Positions 20,831 to 32,509 of a DNA stretch of 64,000 bases are shown here, one piece after another; position 1 is the stretch's first letter; every line of letters starts with the position of its first letter. A program made the translations under genes and the position numbers. The notes under the pieces are model-generated. The model was given only the letters and a program-made list of their open reading frames with translations, was not told where the DNA came from and made no database searches. Origin of the DNA: Pogona vitticeps (taxonomy: Eukaryota; Chordata; Lepidosauria; Squamata; Agamidae). The DNA is taken from the NCBI RefSeq assembly GCF_051106095.1, contig NC_135783.1, positions 305,723,322-305,787,321 of the forward strand. Direction: 5' to 3'.

Positions 20831-22100
20831 AACCCTCTATTTGATGATCTTTCTCTCTATTGCTTCTGTTCAAGCCATTCTTATTAACTCACTTCCTGCA
20901 GATGTTCAGAGAACCTGCATGTTATGATGCCCATGAAATACAGAAGTTGGAAAAATTTGGGTTCCCTATTTTAGAATTATTATTACATCTCTTGTTATAT
21001 GGTATATAAACCTGCATTGCTGATACGACATTTCTACAAGCTGCAATGCTGAGAAACTGCTGGCACGGTGGTCTGTATGCTATAACATCCATTCCCAAGC
21101 AATTGTCTGCTGTTGCCGCAGTTTTATGGTTAGATTATGAGATGTTCTCATTAAAGCTAAAGCTAAAAGAGGCACCTCATGCTTAATTTCTTTTAGAAGG
21201 CTCTTTGGCTATTAGTGTTTTTTAACTCCAGGGAAAGCCACATGATAACAATTACGTATTATCAGTTTCAAATAACTCTTCAAAATATTCCCCAGCTGCA
21301 AGTATATCACAGACAGCAATGCCAATGAATGTACAAACTGAATGAAAGATATTTTCCAATTAATATACTGGGCCCCTGCTGTGTTGTTGTCACTGAGGAT
21401 CTATCAGCATATCTGTAGATATAATAATGAGCCATTTTAATTCACAGGCTACAGAGATTTATCTTGCCATAATATTTTAATTACTGAGAGGTTGTGCCCG
21501 TTTTATTTACAATGGTGTCCTTTTAAAAAGATCAATTTTACTCTCCCATGACATTAAAAAAAACATGGGATCGTGATTTTTAGAGGGTTGTTTTGCAATT
21601 ATTTTGACCCAGGAGGTGGACATGGTAAATCTCAGTCTATGGATGACCTCACGAAGTCCCTCAGGTCCTAGAGGGTTTTGATTGTATGCTAATTCATAGA
21701 TTGTGAATTACCAGTTATTCCTATGCACTGGATCTGATATATATAGAGAAGTGTCTCTCTCTCTCACTCTCTCTATGGGAGATAAGTGTGTATAGCCATT
21801 AACTCACCACTTGTCATCCAGAGTTGACAGCCTTTTCCCCAGGTAGAGCCTTTCATTGTCAAATACGCAAGTGCTGCTACTTTGCCTGGCTCGCAGATGC
21901 AAAGGTACTGTTTGAACTTCTGCACAATTGCCATTTTTCCCTCCTAAGAGATCTTCCTTCCCTTTCAGAGTTGACTATGTTCAAACATTTACAGGCCAAA
22001 CCTTTCCCTATTTGTGCATCCATTTGTCTTCGGAAGCGTTCGTAATCTTTCCTTTCCTTTTCGCCTTTTGCACAAAGCAGCTTTAAAGAAAGAAGATCTT
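20831..22100. other. unannotated interval, candidate conserved non-coding DNA at 21110-21540
   Basis: No repeat or gene is recognised. 21110-21540 is the longest stretch in this part without simple sequence or repeat signatures, and includes motifs such as GATAACAATTACGTATTATC (21244-21263) and CCATTTTAATTCACAGGC. It is a candidate distal regulatory element by appearance only. A CT tract lies at 21754-21778. Confidence 0.3.
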
Positions 22101-22149
22101 TCTAGCCGCCTAGAGTGGTCCTGACACAACCAGATAGGCGGGATATAAA

Positions 22150-22209
<60 letters not shown>

Positions 22210-22213
22210 ATAT
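22100..22213 (+). mobile_element. L2 3' tail with (AAAT)n
   Basis: AGCCGCCTAGAGTGGTCCTG then AGATAGGCGGGATATAAAT is almost the same as the end of the L2 at 26399-26440, followed by about 55 bp of AAAT repeats and a short TA tract. Only the 3' end is present. Confidence 0.85.
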
Positions 22214-22263
22214 ATATATATAAGATCTGCCAGAAAAGGCTAGAAGCTATTTTAGTTTTTTTT

Positions 22264-22355
22264 CCTTTGTCGTGTCCAACTGTTTGTGACTCCATGGACC
22301 AGAGCACGCCAGGCCCTCCTGGCTTCCACTGCCTCCTGGAGTTTGGTCAAATTAC
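22264..22355 (-). mobile_element. antisense BovB-like 3' fragment
   Basis: GTCGTGTCCAACTGTTTGTG, CCATGGACCAGAGCACGCCA and CTTCCACTGCCTCCTGGAGT form a diagnostic antisense BovB/RTE 3' block, repeated at 50515-50605. Confidence 0.75.
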
Positions 22356-22774
22356 CTATATACAAATCCTTGCTGATGCTGATTGGCAGTTAGGAAATGT
22401 TGCAGCTTGCAAATACTTCTTGCAAGCCTCTTCCTGTTTTACCTGTTTTGGATACAGCTTTCATCCCTGGAAGAGGACATCTCTTTCAAACATTCTTTGC
22501 ATTTTCTGAGGAGGAGTCGCAGCTTCTGTGTTTCAAAGCTGACAGTCATGATTTCATACCAACATCTGTCAAAACTGGACCTAGTACTTAAGATGTTATT
22601 ATGCTGGTTATTTTTCAGCCTTAAAACTGTGGGAGAATATTGGGCCTCAGTTATTGCTAAAGTTCAGTTAGTTAGCAGATGCAGACAATAATCTCATGTT
22701 TCCTTCCAGTACCAAAGCTCTTGCAACAGTGCAATCCTATATATCCCTACTCAAAAACAGAAATCAAGTAGGAG

Positions 22775-22985
22775 AGTCAGTGTATTGTAATGGTTAAAGT
22801 GCTGGGCTAGGACCTGGAGATCCAGATTAAAGTTTTCACTTATTCATGGAATTCCCTGAATAGTCCCTTGGCCAGATACTCTTCCTCGGTCTGATCTATG
22901 GTACTTCACAGGATAGATGGATGGATAAAGTAGGAAGAACAGAATACACTGCATGTGGATTGTTACCTTGCTTTTCTGACAGATG
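22775..22985 (+). mobile_element. degenerate tRNA-headed SINE
   Basis: AGAGTCAGTGTATTGTAATG then GTTAAAGTGCTGGGCTAGGA and AGATCCAGATTAAAG fit a tRNA-like head (A-box area AATGGTTAAAGTG, worn B-box). The body has CCCTTGGCCAGATACTC and TGATCTATGGTACTTCACAG. The tail is unclear. Confidence 0.55.
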
Positions 22986-23499
22986 CTTTGTGTCTTTGAT
23001 AATTACATCAGGAAGCAAAGTGATGCAAAGTCTGATCCACTTTAGTGAGTTTATTCTTTGCCCAGAGCCATTTAAAAAAGAAGGGGGGGAACCCCAATGA
23101 CTTTATTTATTGAAAAGGACAACAGTCTCAGCAAGTTCTGCTGTTGCTCTTGGTCAGTCTGCTGTGAATCCAAATCATGAAAGCCCTATGCCTCTCCTTC
23201 TAATTTCGGTAGCAAGAACTAGCCTGCTGGGCATATGAGGGATAGCTACTGTGGGACTTGTAATTAACTAATATTTTTTTTATTTTTTATGTATATTTAT
23301 TTGATGTATATTATGTATATTTTTCCTTGCTTATGTATGTTTATTTGATGTATATTATTTTTATTTTGTTGTATTGTATATGATTTTTTTGTTATCTGAT
23401 TTACTTATATTACTTATATTAAGTTTTTTAAGTTTATATGCTCTCTTTTTCTTTCTCCTTTCCCTTTTCCTCCTCTCTCCCTCCTCTTTTCCCTCTGTC
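22986..23499. other. unannotated, low-complexity AT-rich interval before the L2
   Basis: 23270-23420 is T-rich with an imperfect repeat of TTTATTTGATGTATATTAT; 23440-23495 is a pyrimidine tract just before the first L2 methionine. The latter part may be the L2 5' untranslated region. Confidence 0.4.
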
Positions 23500-26439
23500 A
23501 TGGAATGGAAGGCCTGCCCCCCCAGCGAGGGACCCCAAAACATCTCTGTGGTCACAGGTAGGGGAAGATATGGCGTTGGCGCCGTCCCTGCTCGTGTTAG
23601 AAGAATAATGGACAGATGCTTGAAAACTGTGCATTGTTCTGAGGCGGTGACCAACCCCCAGAATCGAGGTAGCCAGACCAGTCGTCCCTCCACTCTACGC
23701 CTGGTGTTGTTGAATGCCAGGTCTGTATCCAATAAGGCCCAAGTAATTCATGACCTTATCTTGGAGCAGGATGCAGACCTGGCTTGCACAACCGAAACAT
23801 GGATTGGCGGAGAGGGGGGTCCCCCTCTAGCACTCATCTGTCCGCCCGGTTATGTTGTCCAACACCAGGGTAGACTGGAGGGTCGGGGGGGAGTAGCCAT
23901 AGTTCACAAATCCAGCTTGGAGGTCACTAGGCGCTCCTCAGTGGTAAAGCCGGGTCTTGAGGCCCTCCATGTGTTGATTGGGGCCAGGGATGGTATTGGG
24001 ATCTTGCTGGGCTACCGTGCTCCCCGCGACCCAGCCATTTCCTTACCGGAGCTGGTAGACTTTGTCTCCATGGCACTGTTGGGTTCCCCGAACCTATTGG
24101 TTTTGGGGGATTTCAACGTGCATGCGGGGGCAGAGACTTCCGGGCCAGCTCTTGAGTTCTTGGAGACCATGGCCTTCTTGAACATGTCCCAACATGTCAA
24201 CGGCCCCACCCACATGGGTGGCCACACACTTGGCCTGGTTTTTTCCACTAATGGGAGCGATAGTGGTCCGATGGTGACTGACCTCGAGTCGGTACCCTTG
24301 TCATGGTCGGACCACCACCTAATAAAGTGTACCCTTAAGATGGCTCTCCCCCTCGTAGGGAGCAGGGACCTATTGTTATGGTCCGCCCTCGAAGGCTACT
24401 GGATCCGATTGGATTCCAGGAAGCCATGAGAGGTGTTACGGCTGACCTGGCTGGCGCTCCTGTCGAGGCTCTGGTTGACGGCTGGTTCGCCGCCACGGCT
24501 AGGGCTGTAGACACAATCGCTCCTAAACATCCTCTCCGCCGCAGAGAGCCCTGGTTTAATCAGGATCTCTGGGTGCTGAAGCGGGTTAGGAGACGGTTAG
24601 AGCGCAAATGGAGAAAGGATCCGACGGATTTTAATTGGATAGCTGTCAAGGTCGCTACTAACCTTTACCTCGCCACGGTAAAGGCTGCCAGTAGATCATA
24701 CTTCGCTAACTGGATAAGCGAGGCCTCCAATCAGCAGGCGGAGTTATTCCGCATAGTACGCGACCTATCCGGAATTGGTCAGGGTGATGGGCCTCCCCCT
24801 AGTTTTTCCCTGGACCAATTTGCAGCATTTTTAAAATCAAAAGTGGAGGCCATCCGCCGGGACCTCTCTCCTTTTTTGAATACAGTGAGTCGAGCTGAGA
24901 TGTCCAGCACTCCGTCCTGTCCGGTAATACTTGACTCCTTTCAGCCTGTCACGCCTGACTGTGTGTCCAGGGCGATTGATCGCTGCCGTGCCACCACCTC
25001 CTCTTTGGACCCTTGCCCGGCCTGGCTAATCAAAGCAGCCAGGCCTTTAACACAGAATGGGCCACAGTAATAATTAATGGGTCTCTCCTTGAGGGCCGCG
25101 CCATGGTACAGAAACGGCATTGGTCCCCCTGTGTGATGACCTACTGAGGCAGGCCGACAGGGGCAAAGTGTCTCTGCTGGTCCTCCTCGACATCTCAGCG
25201 GCCTTTGATACCATTGACCACCGTATCCTCCTGGGGAGGCTCTCCGAGCTGGGAATAGGTGGCCTGGCATTGGCCTGGCTCCGTTCCTTCTTGGAGGACC
25301 GTCCCCAGAGAGTTCAGCTTGGGGAGAGTGTCTCAGCCCCGTGGAGCCTCAATTGTGGGGTTCCACAGGGGTCAATTATCTCCCCAATGCTATTTAACAT
25401 CTACATGAGGCTGCTGGGTGGGGTCATCAGGGGGTGTGGAGCCTTGAGTCATCAGTATGCGGATGACACTCAGCTCTATATCTCCTTTTTGCCAACCGCA
25501 GATGCCGTTCTGTGCCTTCAGCGCTGCCTGGAGGCCGTACTGAAATGGATGCAGGAGAACGGGCTGAGGCTGAACCCGGACAAGACGGAGGTACTGAGGG
25601 TGGGCCCTCCCACAGTTGGGGATTTGGGAAACTCCCTCTTTTTGGGGGGGGGTGACTCTGCCCACCAGGGATGGGGTCTGCAGCTTGGGGATCCATCTGG
25701 ACCCGGCGCTCACCATGGAATCACAGTCCGCACCGCCTTTTTTCAGCTCAGGCGGATAGCCCAGCTGTGGCCATACCTTGATGTGGGGGCGCTCACCACC
25801 TTGGTACATGCATTTGTAATCTCAAGATTAGACCACTGTAATGCGCTCTACGTGGGGCTTCCTTTGAGGCTGCTGCAGAAACTACAGGTGGTGCAGAATG
25901 CGGCGGCCAGATTACTCAGTGGAGTGAAAAAATTCCAACATATTTTGCCCACTCTGGCTGCAATGCATTGGCTGCCCATCCGTTTCTGCATTGACTTCAA
26001 AGTGTTAATGCTTACGTATAAAGCCCTAAATGGTTTAGGGCCTCGATATCTGGCGGAACGCCTATTCCCACCAAGATCTACCCATGTCACTCGTGCGAGT
26101 CAGGAGGTGAGGCTGAGGAGCCTAACGCCGAGGGAGGCCCGGAAAGAGAAGACAAGAAATCGGGCCTTCTCGGCGGTGGCTCCTCGCCTCTGGAACAATC
26201 TACCTCCTGGGATTCGCGGAGCTCCCTCGCTGAGTATCTTTAAAAATCAATTGAAGACATGGATGTTCCAGCAGGCCTTCCCACCAGACAATTCCTGATG
26301 CTCCTCTTCTTTCTTTCTTCACTGGTTTCCTATCTTTGTAAGCTTTTTACTATTTATGCTGCTATATATATGTTTATTTTTATTATTTGTTGATTGTTAG
26401 CCGCCTAGAGTGATCCGAGCTGACTAGATAGGCAGGATA

Positions 26440-26515
<76 letters not shown>

Positions 26516-26517
26516 AT
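23500..26517 (+). mobile_element. L2-clade LINE, nearly complete but broken
   Basis: The frame from the ATG at 23500 encodes an endonuclease domain: VLLNARSVSNKAQVIHDLIL at about residue 68, TETWIG, GDFNVH (24106-24123) and WSDHHLIKCT with SDHH at 24307-24318. The next part, 24378-25070, is in another frame and carries the linker and the SSLDPCPAWLIKAARPLT block. The third, 25120-26298, is the reverse transcriptase: ISAAFDTIDH (AFDTIDH at 25201-25221), VPQGSIISPMLF, HQYADDTQLY with YADD at 25456-25467, then SRLDHCNALYVGLP and APRLWNNLP near the end. About 90 residues expected before GTETALV are missing near 25100, and a local out-of-frame patch lies at about 25650-25722 after a G run. The 3' end GCCGCCTAGAGTGATCCGAG and an AAAT tail (26443-26516) are intact. 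In life such a protein nicks DNA and copies its own RNA; this copy cannot. Confidence 0.95.
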
Positions 26518-26519
26518 AT

Positions 26520-26814
26520 GGTAGTATCAAAGCATGGGCAAAGCAAAAGACCTAGTCAGTGCCATGGCTCCATCATACAGGTTTATTTAAAATGAGGTAA
26601 AACAGAGTGAGAGAAACGAGGGGTAACGAAAGAAGGAAAATTAGCCATGACAAATACTCAGACCTGTGGAAAACTTGTAAAATAACAGCACAATGCATGC
26701 CAAGTCACAGTGGATTATATTTTGCCAATAAGACTAGAAGGAAAAAATCAAGGGGATCCATCTGAAAAATTGTTATAAGGCCACTCATTGTCAGCCTCAG
26801 ATATACTGTTTACG
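26520..26814. other. unannotated interval
   Basis: Nothing recognised between the L2 tail and the next SINE. Confidence 0.4.
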
Positions 26815-26965
26815 AAGTAATCATGGGCTGTCAAATCAATTCTGACTTAAACAATCATTTGTCAAGGTTCTCTAGGTAGAGAGTGCTCAGAAATGGTTTA
26901 CTGTTCCTTCTCTTGGGGGCACCCTGGAACTATGTGGCATTTCCTCACTATGAGGGGTTTCATTT
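26815..26965 (-). mobile_element. SINE with RTE-like tail, antisense
   Basis: GGGCTGTCAAATCAATTCTG is the antisense RTE-like tail; TCTAGGTAGAGAGTGCTCAG, AAATGGTTTACTGTTCC and GGGGGCACCCTGGAACT are the antisense body, matching 27655-27735. Confidence 0.65.
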
Positions 26966-27654
26966 GTTGAATTTCTGCTAGCTCCTTTCTCTTGGGAAAG
27001 AAAAATCTGTATGCCTAAATCTTACTAATCAAGTAGAATTTAACCCTTTACAAAACATAATGTAAATCTTTGCAACTATCCTCCATATGTCCCTTCTTCC
27101 TTATATAGACACTTCTTTAGGTAGAACCCCTATTAATTTTAACAGAATGCCAAATGGAGTTGCCAGTTTGAAACCCAGACATTTGCTCTGCATTAATAAA
27201 AATAACATCCTGTTAAGCCAATTCCCTCTTATGGTAATCCTTTTCCCAAGCTTTTTAGATAGAGACTATTACCGAGTATTGAATTTTTGGTTAAATTCCT
27301 CTAGCTGCACAGAAGTGCAGGGATTCACAGAGCAGAATGGCTTCATGTTCCCCAGAGTAGTCCACCCCTTTTTTACATTAACTGGCACTTACAGTATCAA
27401 TAATTCTGACACATTAAAGTAAAAAGAATTTTTAAAAATCATTTTCTTTATTTACAGTTGTGAACAGATCGGATAGCAGATTGACAAACCACTGCTTCCA
27501 AAAGACTAAGGAGGAGGGGGAAAAAGATCAAAAGCAGAGAGGTGAGGCTTTATTTGAAATCAGAGGCAGGAGGGAATTATTGTTTACTTTGGGATAGTCG
27601 CTGCAGCCGGGAAAGGTCTCTCCCAGCCAAACCTTCTCCAGGCAGCATGTGAGG
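26966..27654. other. unannotated interval
   Basis: No gene or element recognised. The 111-codon plus frame at 27087-27422 shows no domain. Confidence 0.4.
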
Positions 27655-27945
27655 TTGTGAAAACTCCAACAGAGACTACTCAGAAGTGGTCTACTATTCC
27701 CTTCTTCTAGGAATACCCTGGGACTGTGTGGCTTGCCCAAGGCTACGCAGCCTGTCTTTTCTCCTGGGACTCAGAGTAGGGAATCAAATGCCGAACCTCT
27801 GGCTCCTTACCTAACTCATTAATCTGTTCAGCCAGCACACAGTCCCAGGGCACCTCCAGAAGAAGGGAATGGCAAACCTTTTCTGAGTACAGTATATGTA
27901 GGAAACTTGGGAAAAGGGCTTCCATAAATTGGAATTGACTTAATA
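27655..27945. mobile_element. two RTE-tailed SINE copies, head to head
   Basis: 27655-27835 is an antisense copy (CTCAGAAGTGGTCTACTATT, CCCTGGGACTGTGTGGCTTG, then the antisense head CTCTGGCTCC). 27836-27945 is a sense-strand fragment (CACACAGTCCCAGGGCACCT, AGAAGAAGGGAATGGCAAAC, then TTCCATAAATTGGAATTGAC tail). Their matching bodies make an imperfect inverted repeat: CCCTTCTTCT with CCCTGGGACTGTGTG on one side and the complement on the other. Confidence 0.65.
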
Positions 27946-27949
27946 GTTC

Positions 27950-30417
27950 CTGTTACATTATTGATTATACAGGACATGTTGTGGCTTCTTCCTTGCATGC
28001 TTTTCATTTTGTTTTCATCTTCCTCCAGTCTTGCATCTGTGTCTAACATCTGGAACCTTGCTTGTTGCAGCAGGTGAAGGAATCAAAAGGAACAGATAAG
28101 AAATTCTATAGCTACTGTGTCACCTGCCTGCTGATTGGTAGAAGGTTTCTCAACAGTCAGCTAACAATAACAATAACAAACCATGTTTCAGTCAAAATTA
28201 TTGTGTTAATGGTATTCCAGATTCACTCAAGTTTCAGCATGCCATCGAATTGCAGCTGTTAAGAGCTGCAGACATAGACACATTGTTGAGTTATAGGCTT
28301 ATGACATGGTGTGAGGTGCTGTACTAAGTCCCAGCTTCACCACTGTCTAGGAGCTGGATGGCTGTCAGTGACAGAGCAGTGTCTCTCTCTGTCTCCGTTT
28401 TGTTTCTTTACTGATCACAAAAGGGCGTTTTGATGTCACGTCTTCAAAAGACAAGCCCAGAGGTCCTCAGTGCTAGCTAGCCTTGTGTGAGATACAGAAG
28501 GGAATGTCTTCCTTTTGAGGCAGAAATCCCAATCTCCAAGCAATTCCTGTATAATTTGTCGATGTAATCACCCCCTTAGCAATTTGTGCTCCTGCTGGTA
28601 GAGGAAATCCATGAAAAGCAAATCACACATCTCTGCACAGGGAGATTTTATTTGATGTCTTCACTTTTGTTCCATTTCCCCATGGATCTCAATCCAACAA
28701 TTGCTTTCTCTCACAACTACAGATGGGAAGGAAAAAGCTAGAAAAAATGGGGTGGGGGACAGTTTTTTTTCATTTTTTCCCTGAGAAAAACTGGAGAGAA
28801 AAAATGGAGCGTGGAATGTGTTCTTTCACAATGATAAATAATATGTCTATGGCATGGTATTCTAACTACATTACGTGAAGACCTTAAAGACTTCTAAGAC
28901 TTTCTGTATTTAAGTTCTCTGAGATAACTTAACACAACTACCCTGTGACAGACGTTAGAGCAAATGACTGGTTCCAAAGTTGGCCAGTAATCTCTAATCT
29001 ATGTGCATCTATTTATCTGCCACACTACACCATGTGGTTTTAGCCCCCATGGTTTGGTGCTACAATTGCTGTTACATAACAATATCCAAAGTCATCCTAA
29101 GCATCCTTAGGTTCTAGCCATTTCTGGTAGTTGGCAGAATGAGGAAACGACCTCAGGCAGCAGATGATGGAGAGCAGCTGCAACAACCACTGTCCATTCC
29201 TCTTTGCAGCCTTTGACTATTGGCCTCTACTGGAAGGCAGAGCTCTGTATACTGCATGGTCAACTCTGTAGCCCTAAATTAGCATGGAGCCCTGAAGTGT
29301 TAAGAAGCATGCTATAGCATCTCCAGTGTAATTGTGTCAAAAATTCGTATGCCAGCCTCATTCACTTCTGTACATACGTATATCTTATCTCTTGCCTCAG
29401 TGTCTTTGACCAGCTGTCCTTCGGGTCACGGCTTTACATTGCAAGACAGCATACTGATAATTCCACTTGACTTAAGCAAGTGAAGTTATGGAATCCATTA
29501 CAAATTAATGGAGCATTTTAATGCCCGGAATGTAAAACTGAAATGAATTTTATGGAAAGCCTCTGAAACATTTTGTCATGTTCAAAGATCTTGCAAGAGT
29601 GCAATGCTGATATATGGCTGCATGATTAATGTAAAGGTATACCTAATACCTACTCTGAAATTGTTAAGTTTTGATTCAGTGCTTCAAGGACTGAACTGTA
29701 TGAATAGCTATACTATTCCTGTTTCATAGCCTTTCAAAGACTGATTTGACCTTAGTTTTATATTTAAAAGAACAATTCAATATTGAACACTACCTGTAAG
29801 GCAGACCAGAGATTTTCAGAAGATTAAAGAATTAGAAATTTAGAACTAAAATCAATCTAGAAAAGCCAGCTGGGTGTTTTTGCGTAGATAAAGCACAATA
29901 GATCAGCAGATGTTGATGAATCCCTTCCCTTAAAAGCTATCAGCAGTGAGAGGAAGCATTGCACGAATCATTCTTTCATATTCCAGCTTCAGTTTGCATA
30001 ACCAAATAATTAAATATCCAGTCTGTTAAGGCACTGACTTGCAAAAAAATAACAGCAGTTCTTATTGTGCTTCAGATTCTGATCCTTTAAATAACAGAGG
30101 ATTATTGCCCCAAAATAAAAGCGATTTTGATGTGTACAACTTGGCATAGGGTCATTGGTGTACAACAGCTTAGCAAAACATACACAATTACATTTGAAGA
30201 TGACAAAGTAACAGGCCTTTGTTCCCACTTGTTATCAAATTTTTATGGAGGATTCTTTCAACAAACTTTGTACCTCTCTCTGTAGCTATAGTAGCTTAAT
30301 GAGAATCCTAACAGATGTGTTTTTAACAATCCTTTCCATATGTTTGGAGACAAAACATTCTGTTGATTTTATTTTTCACAGAAAACAAATCTCAGATCTT
30401 TTATTGATGGACTGATT

Positions 30418-30499
<82 letters not shown>

Positions 30500-31265
30500 T
30501 GCAGCTGTTGTTTTTCACATTTACCTTCCATTGACATTTTGCTATTCACAGTTTTATCTGTACCAGGCTTGCCAGTCCCCAGCCCTCACTTGGAGTGCAG
30601 CTATACAGTAAAAGAAATGTGAATTCACTTACTGTGAAGTTGCACTGTGGAATTCAGATCTACAGTATACTTAAATGAACTTGCTTGCTTGCAGTTCTAC
30701 TTACAGCCCTACAGGTGGCACTGTTCAAAGAGCTGCATTAACAAGTTGTGATAAGGCTTCTTCCTCTTTTAGTTTCTTCATTTGTGAGCTTTTAACAAAG
30801 AGCTTTGCTCTCAGTTCTCAAGCTGTTAAAAATTAAAATAAACAAGAATGAGAAACTTAAAAAATAAAATAAAGAAGATTCTTGGGAGAGAGGCTTTGCT
30901 GGGGGGAGAGTGTGTTCTCGTCCTCCCTCGTGAGGTAAGAGGAAAGAGGAAAGGTGATTTGCGTCTATGTGTGCATGCAGCTCTGCCTCCCTTTCTGCAC
31001 TGGTTCAAGCAATCACATGTCTGAACTGATTCATATTCTTAAAAAATAGAAGCTTCCCTGGTGGAAGGGAAAAACTATAGATGGGGGGAAGGTTTCCAGT
31101 TCAATTCACATTTCCTGCTGCTGATCAACAGGGGGGAAAAAGTGAATCAGCCTACCACAATTATGTAGTATTTCCCACATTTTTATTAATATGTTTGCCC
31201 CCTTGGTCTTCCTTAGAGGTTGTTCGGATGACCCTGCAGTGTGAAAAGGTAATAAAAGAAACTGT
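27950..31265. other. long unannotated interval, candidate conserved non-coding DNA at 29440-29640
   Basis: Apart from the GT microsatellite, I recognise no gene, RNA gene or mobile element across 3.3 kb. 29440-29640 contains a near-perfect palindrome, CACTTGACTTAAGCAAGTG (29464-29482), within sequence free of repeat signatures, and is a candidate regulatory element by appearance only. Open frames here are short and featureless. Confidence 0.35.
30420..30496. repeat. (GT)n microsatellite
   Basis: A perfect GT tract of about 76 bp. The Cys-Val open frame across it is an artefact. Confidence 0.97.
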
Positions 31266-31269
31266 TTCC

Positions 31270-31425
31270 TTAACATCATTATCGTCATTATTATACTGCA
31301 GAGCTAGAAGGGATCCTATGGATCAAGTTCAGATCCTTTCAAGGAGGCTCACTAGGGAGCTGAATGCTCATTTTCTGCATCCATAGCAAGATAGCTAAAC
31401 CACTGAACTATCCAGCAGTTCTTAC
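31270..31425 (-). mobile_element. tRNA-headed SINE with CR1-like tail, antisense
   Basis: On the minus strand: CTGGATAGTTCAGTGGTTTA (head, A-box-like) near 31412, then TCTGAACTTGATCCATAGGA and TCCCTTCTAGCTCTGCAG near 31300, ending in ATA/ATG repeats. It is the same family as 2826 and 56748. It directly abuts the hAT-like MITE on its right. Confidence 0.7.
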
Positions 31426-31577
31426 TTCATATGGTGGTTCCCAACCTTGAGCAACCCAGATGTTCTTGGACTGCAATTTCCAGAAGCCTTCATCACCAGC
31501 TGTGCTGGCCAGAATTTCTGGGAGCTGCAGTCCAAGAACACCTGGGTTACCCAGTGTTGGGAACTACTGACTTAATA
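31424..31577. mobile_element. hAT-like MITE with 8-bp target duplication
   Basis: The element (31432-31569) has terminal inverted repeats of the form CAGTGGTTCCCAACCTTGG (left end TGGTGGTTCCCAACCTTG, right end complement GTTGGGAACTACTG) and an internally palindromic body (GATGTTCTTGGACTGCAATT against CTGCAGTCCAAGAACACC). Flanks ACTTCATA and ACTTAATA match at 7 of 8 bases. The 8-bp duplication and CAGTGG end fit the hAT superfamily. It is non-coding. A sister copy is at 62478. Confidence 0.75.
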
Positions 31578-31579
31578 CA

Positions 31580-32145
31580 TCAAAGTAACTTTGCTTGGCT
31601 TGTTTTCTGACCATTAGACTAATGACAGAAGCAGAAAAAAAAGAAAGATGAGGAGGGCTCTCAACAAAAGCTAGCAACTGTACCAGCAACAAAATAAAAT
31701 ATTACCATTACATGGAATTCATCCTCAGGGAGGCTGCCACGTCAGCAACATTCCATTCCTTGATATTTCAGTGTCAGACTTTGAGGCAAGGTTTCTTGGC
31801 AGTCACCACCAGGATTTCACACTAAGATTTTTTTTCCAGATTTTGCGCTGCTGCTTTCAGGGTTTTTGCAACAAGAAGGTCTGTGAGTTGCAGTGGTGCT
31901 GGTTCATTTTCTGCCTTACTCCAAGTGGCACAATGGGTCCAACAGCAATGTGATAGAAAACTAACAGGATTCCAGCTATTGAGTCAATGTGTCTACCCCA
32001 GTTCAGACAAGCAATAGGATACTGACTTTAGTTGCTATACTACACCTGTACACACAAACTTTAAACATACTATTGTGATTAAATCTGCTAGTTAAGATTA
32101 AACAAATTTTAGCGTGTGAACATTCATTGTTATATTTTTTGGCTC
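31580..32145. other. unannotated interval
   Basis: Nothing recognised. Confidence 0.4.
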
Positions 32146-32508
32146 TACTATGACATAAGGGACGTGGTGGCGCTGTGGGTTAAACCACAGAAGCCTCTGT
32201 GCTGCAAAGTCAGAAGACCAGCAGTCGTAAGATTGAATCCACGCGACAGAGTGAGCTCCCGTCGCTTGTCCCAGCTCCTACCAACCTAGCAGTTTGAAAG
32301 CATGTAAATGCAAGTAGATAAATAGGTACCACCACAGTGGAAAGGTAACAACGTTCCCTGTCTAGTCGCACTGGCCACGTTACCACAGAAACTATCTACA
32401 GACAAGCGCTGGCTCTATGGCTTGGAGACAGGGATGAGCACCGCACCCTAGAGTAAGACACGACTGGACTAAATGTCAAGGGGAACCTTTACCTTTACTA
32501 TGACATAA
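32146..32508 (+). mobile_element. Sauria SINE with 13-bp target duplication
   Basis: The full-length element (32159-32495) reads GGGACGTGGTGGCGCTGTGG at its tRNA-like head, a B-box-like area near GTAAGATTGAATCC (32227), a middle with GCAAGTAGATAAATAGGTAC, and the BovB-like tail CTAAATGTCAAGGGGAACCT then TTACCTTTA. Exact direct repeats, TACTATGACATAA, lie at 32146-32158 and 32496-32508. It gives the sense-strand reference for the other copies here. Confidence 0.95.
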
Positions 32509-32509
32509 A

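Noticed and set aside
23374-24429. 351-codon frame as a host endonuclease gene
   Set aside because: It is the endonuclease part of an L2 LINE: the reverse transcriptase and L2 tail follow on the same strand.
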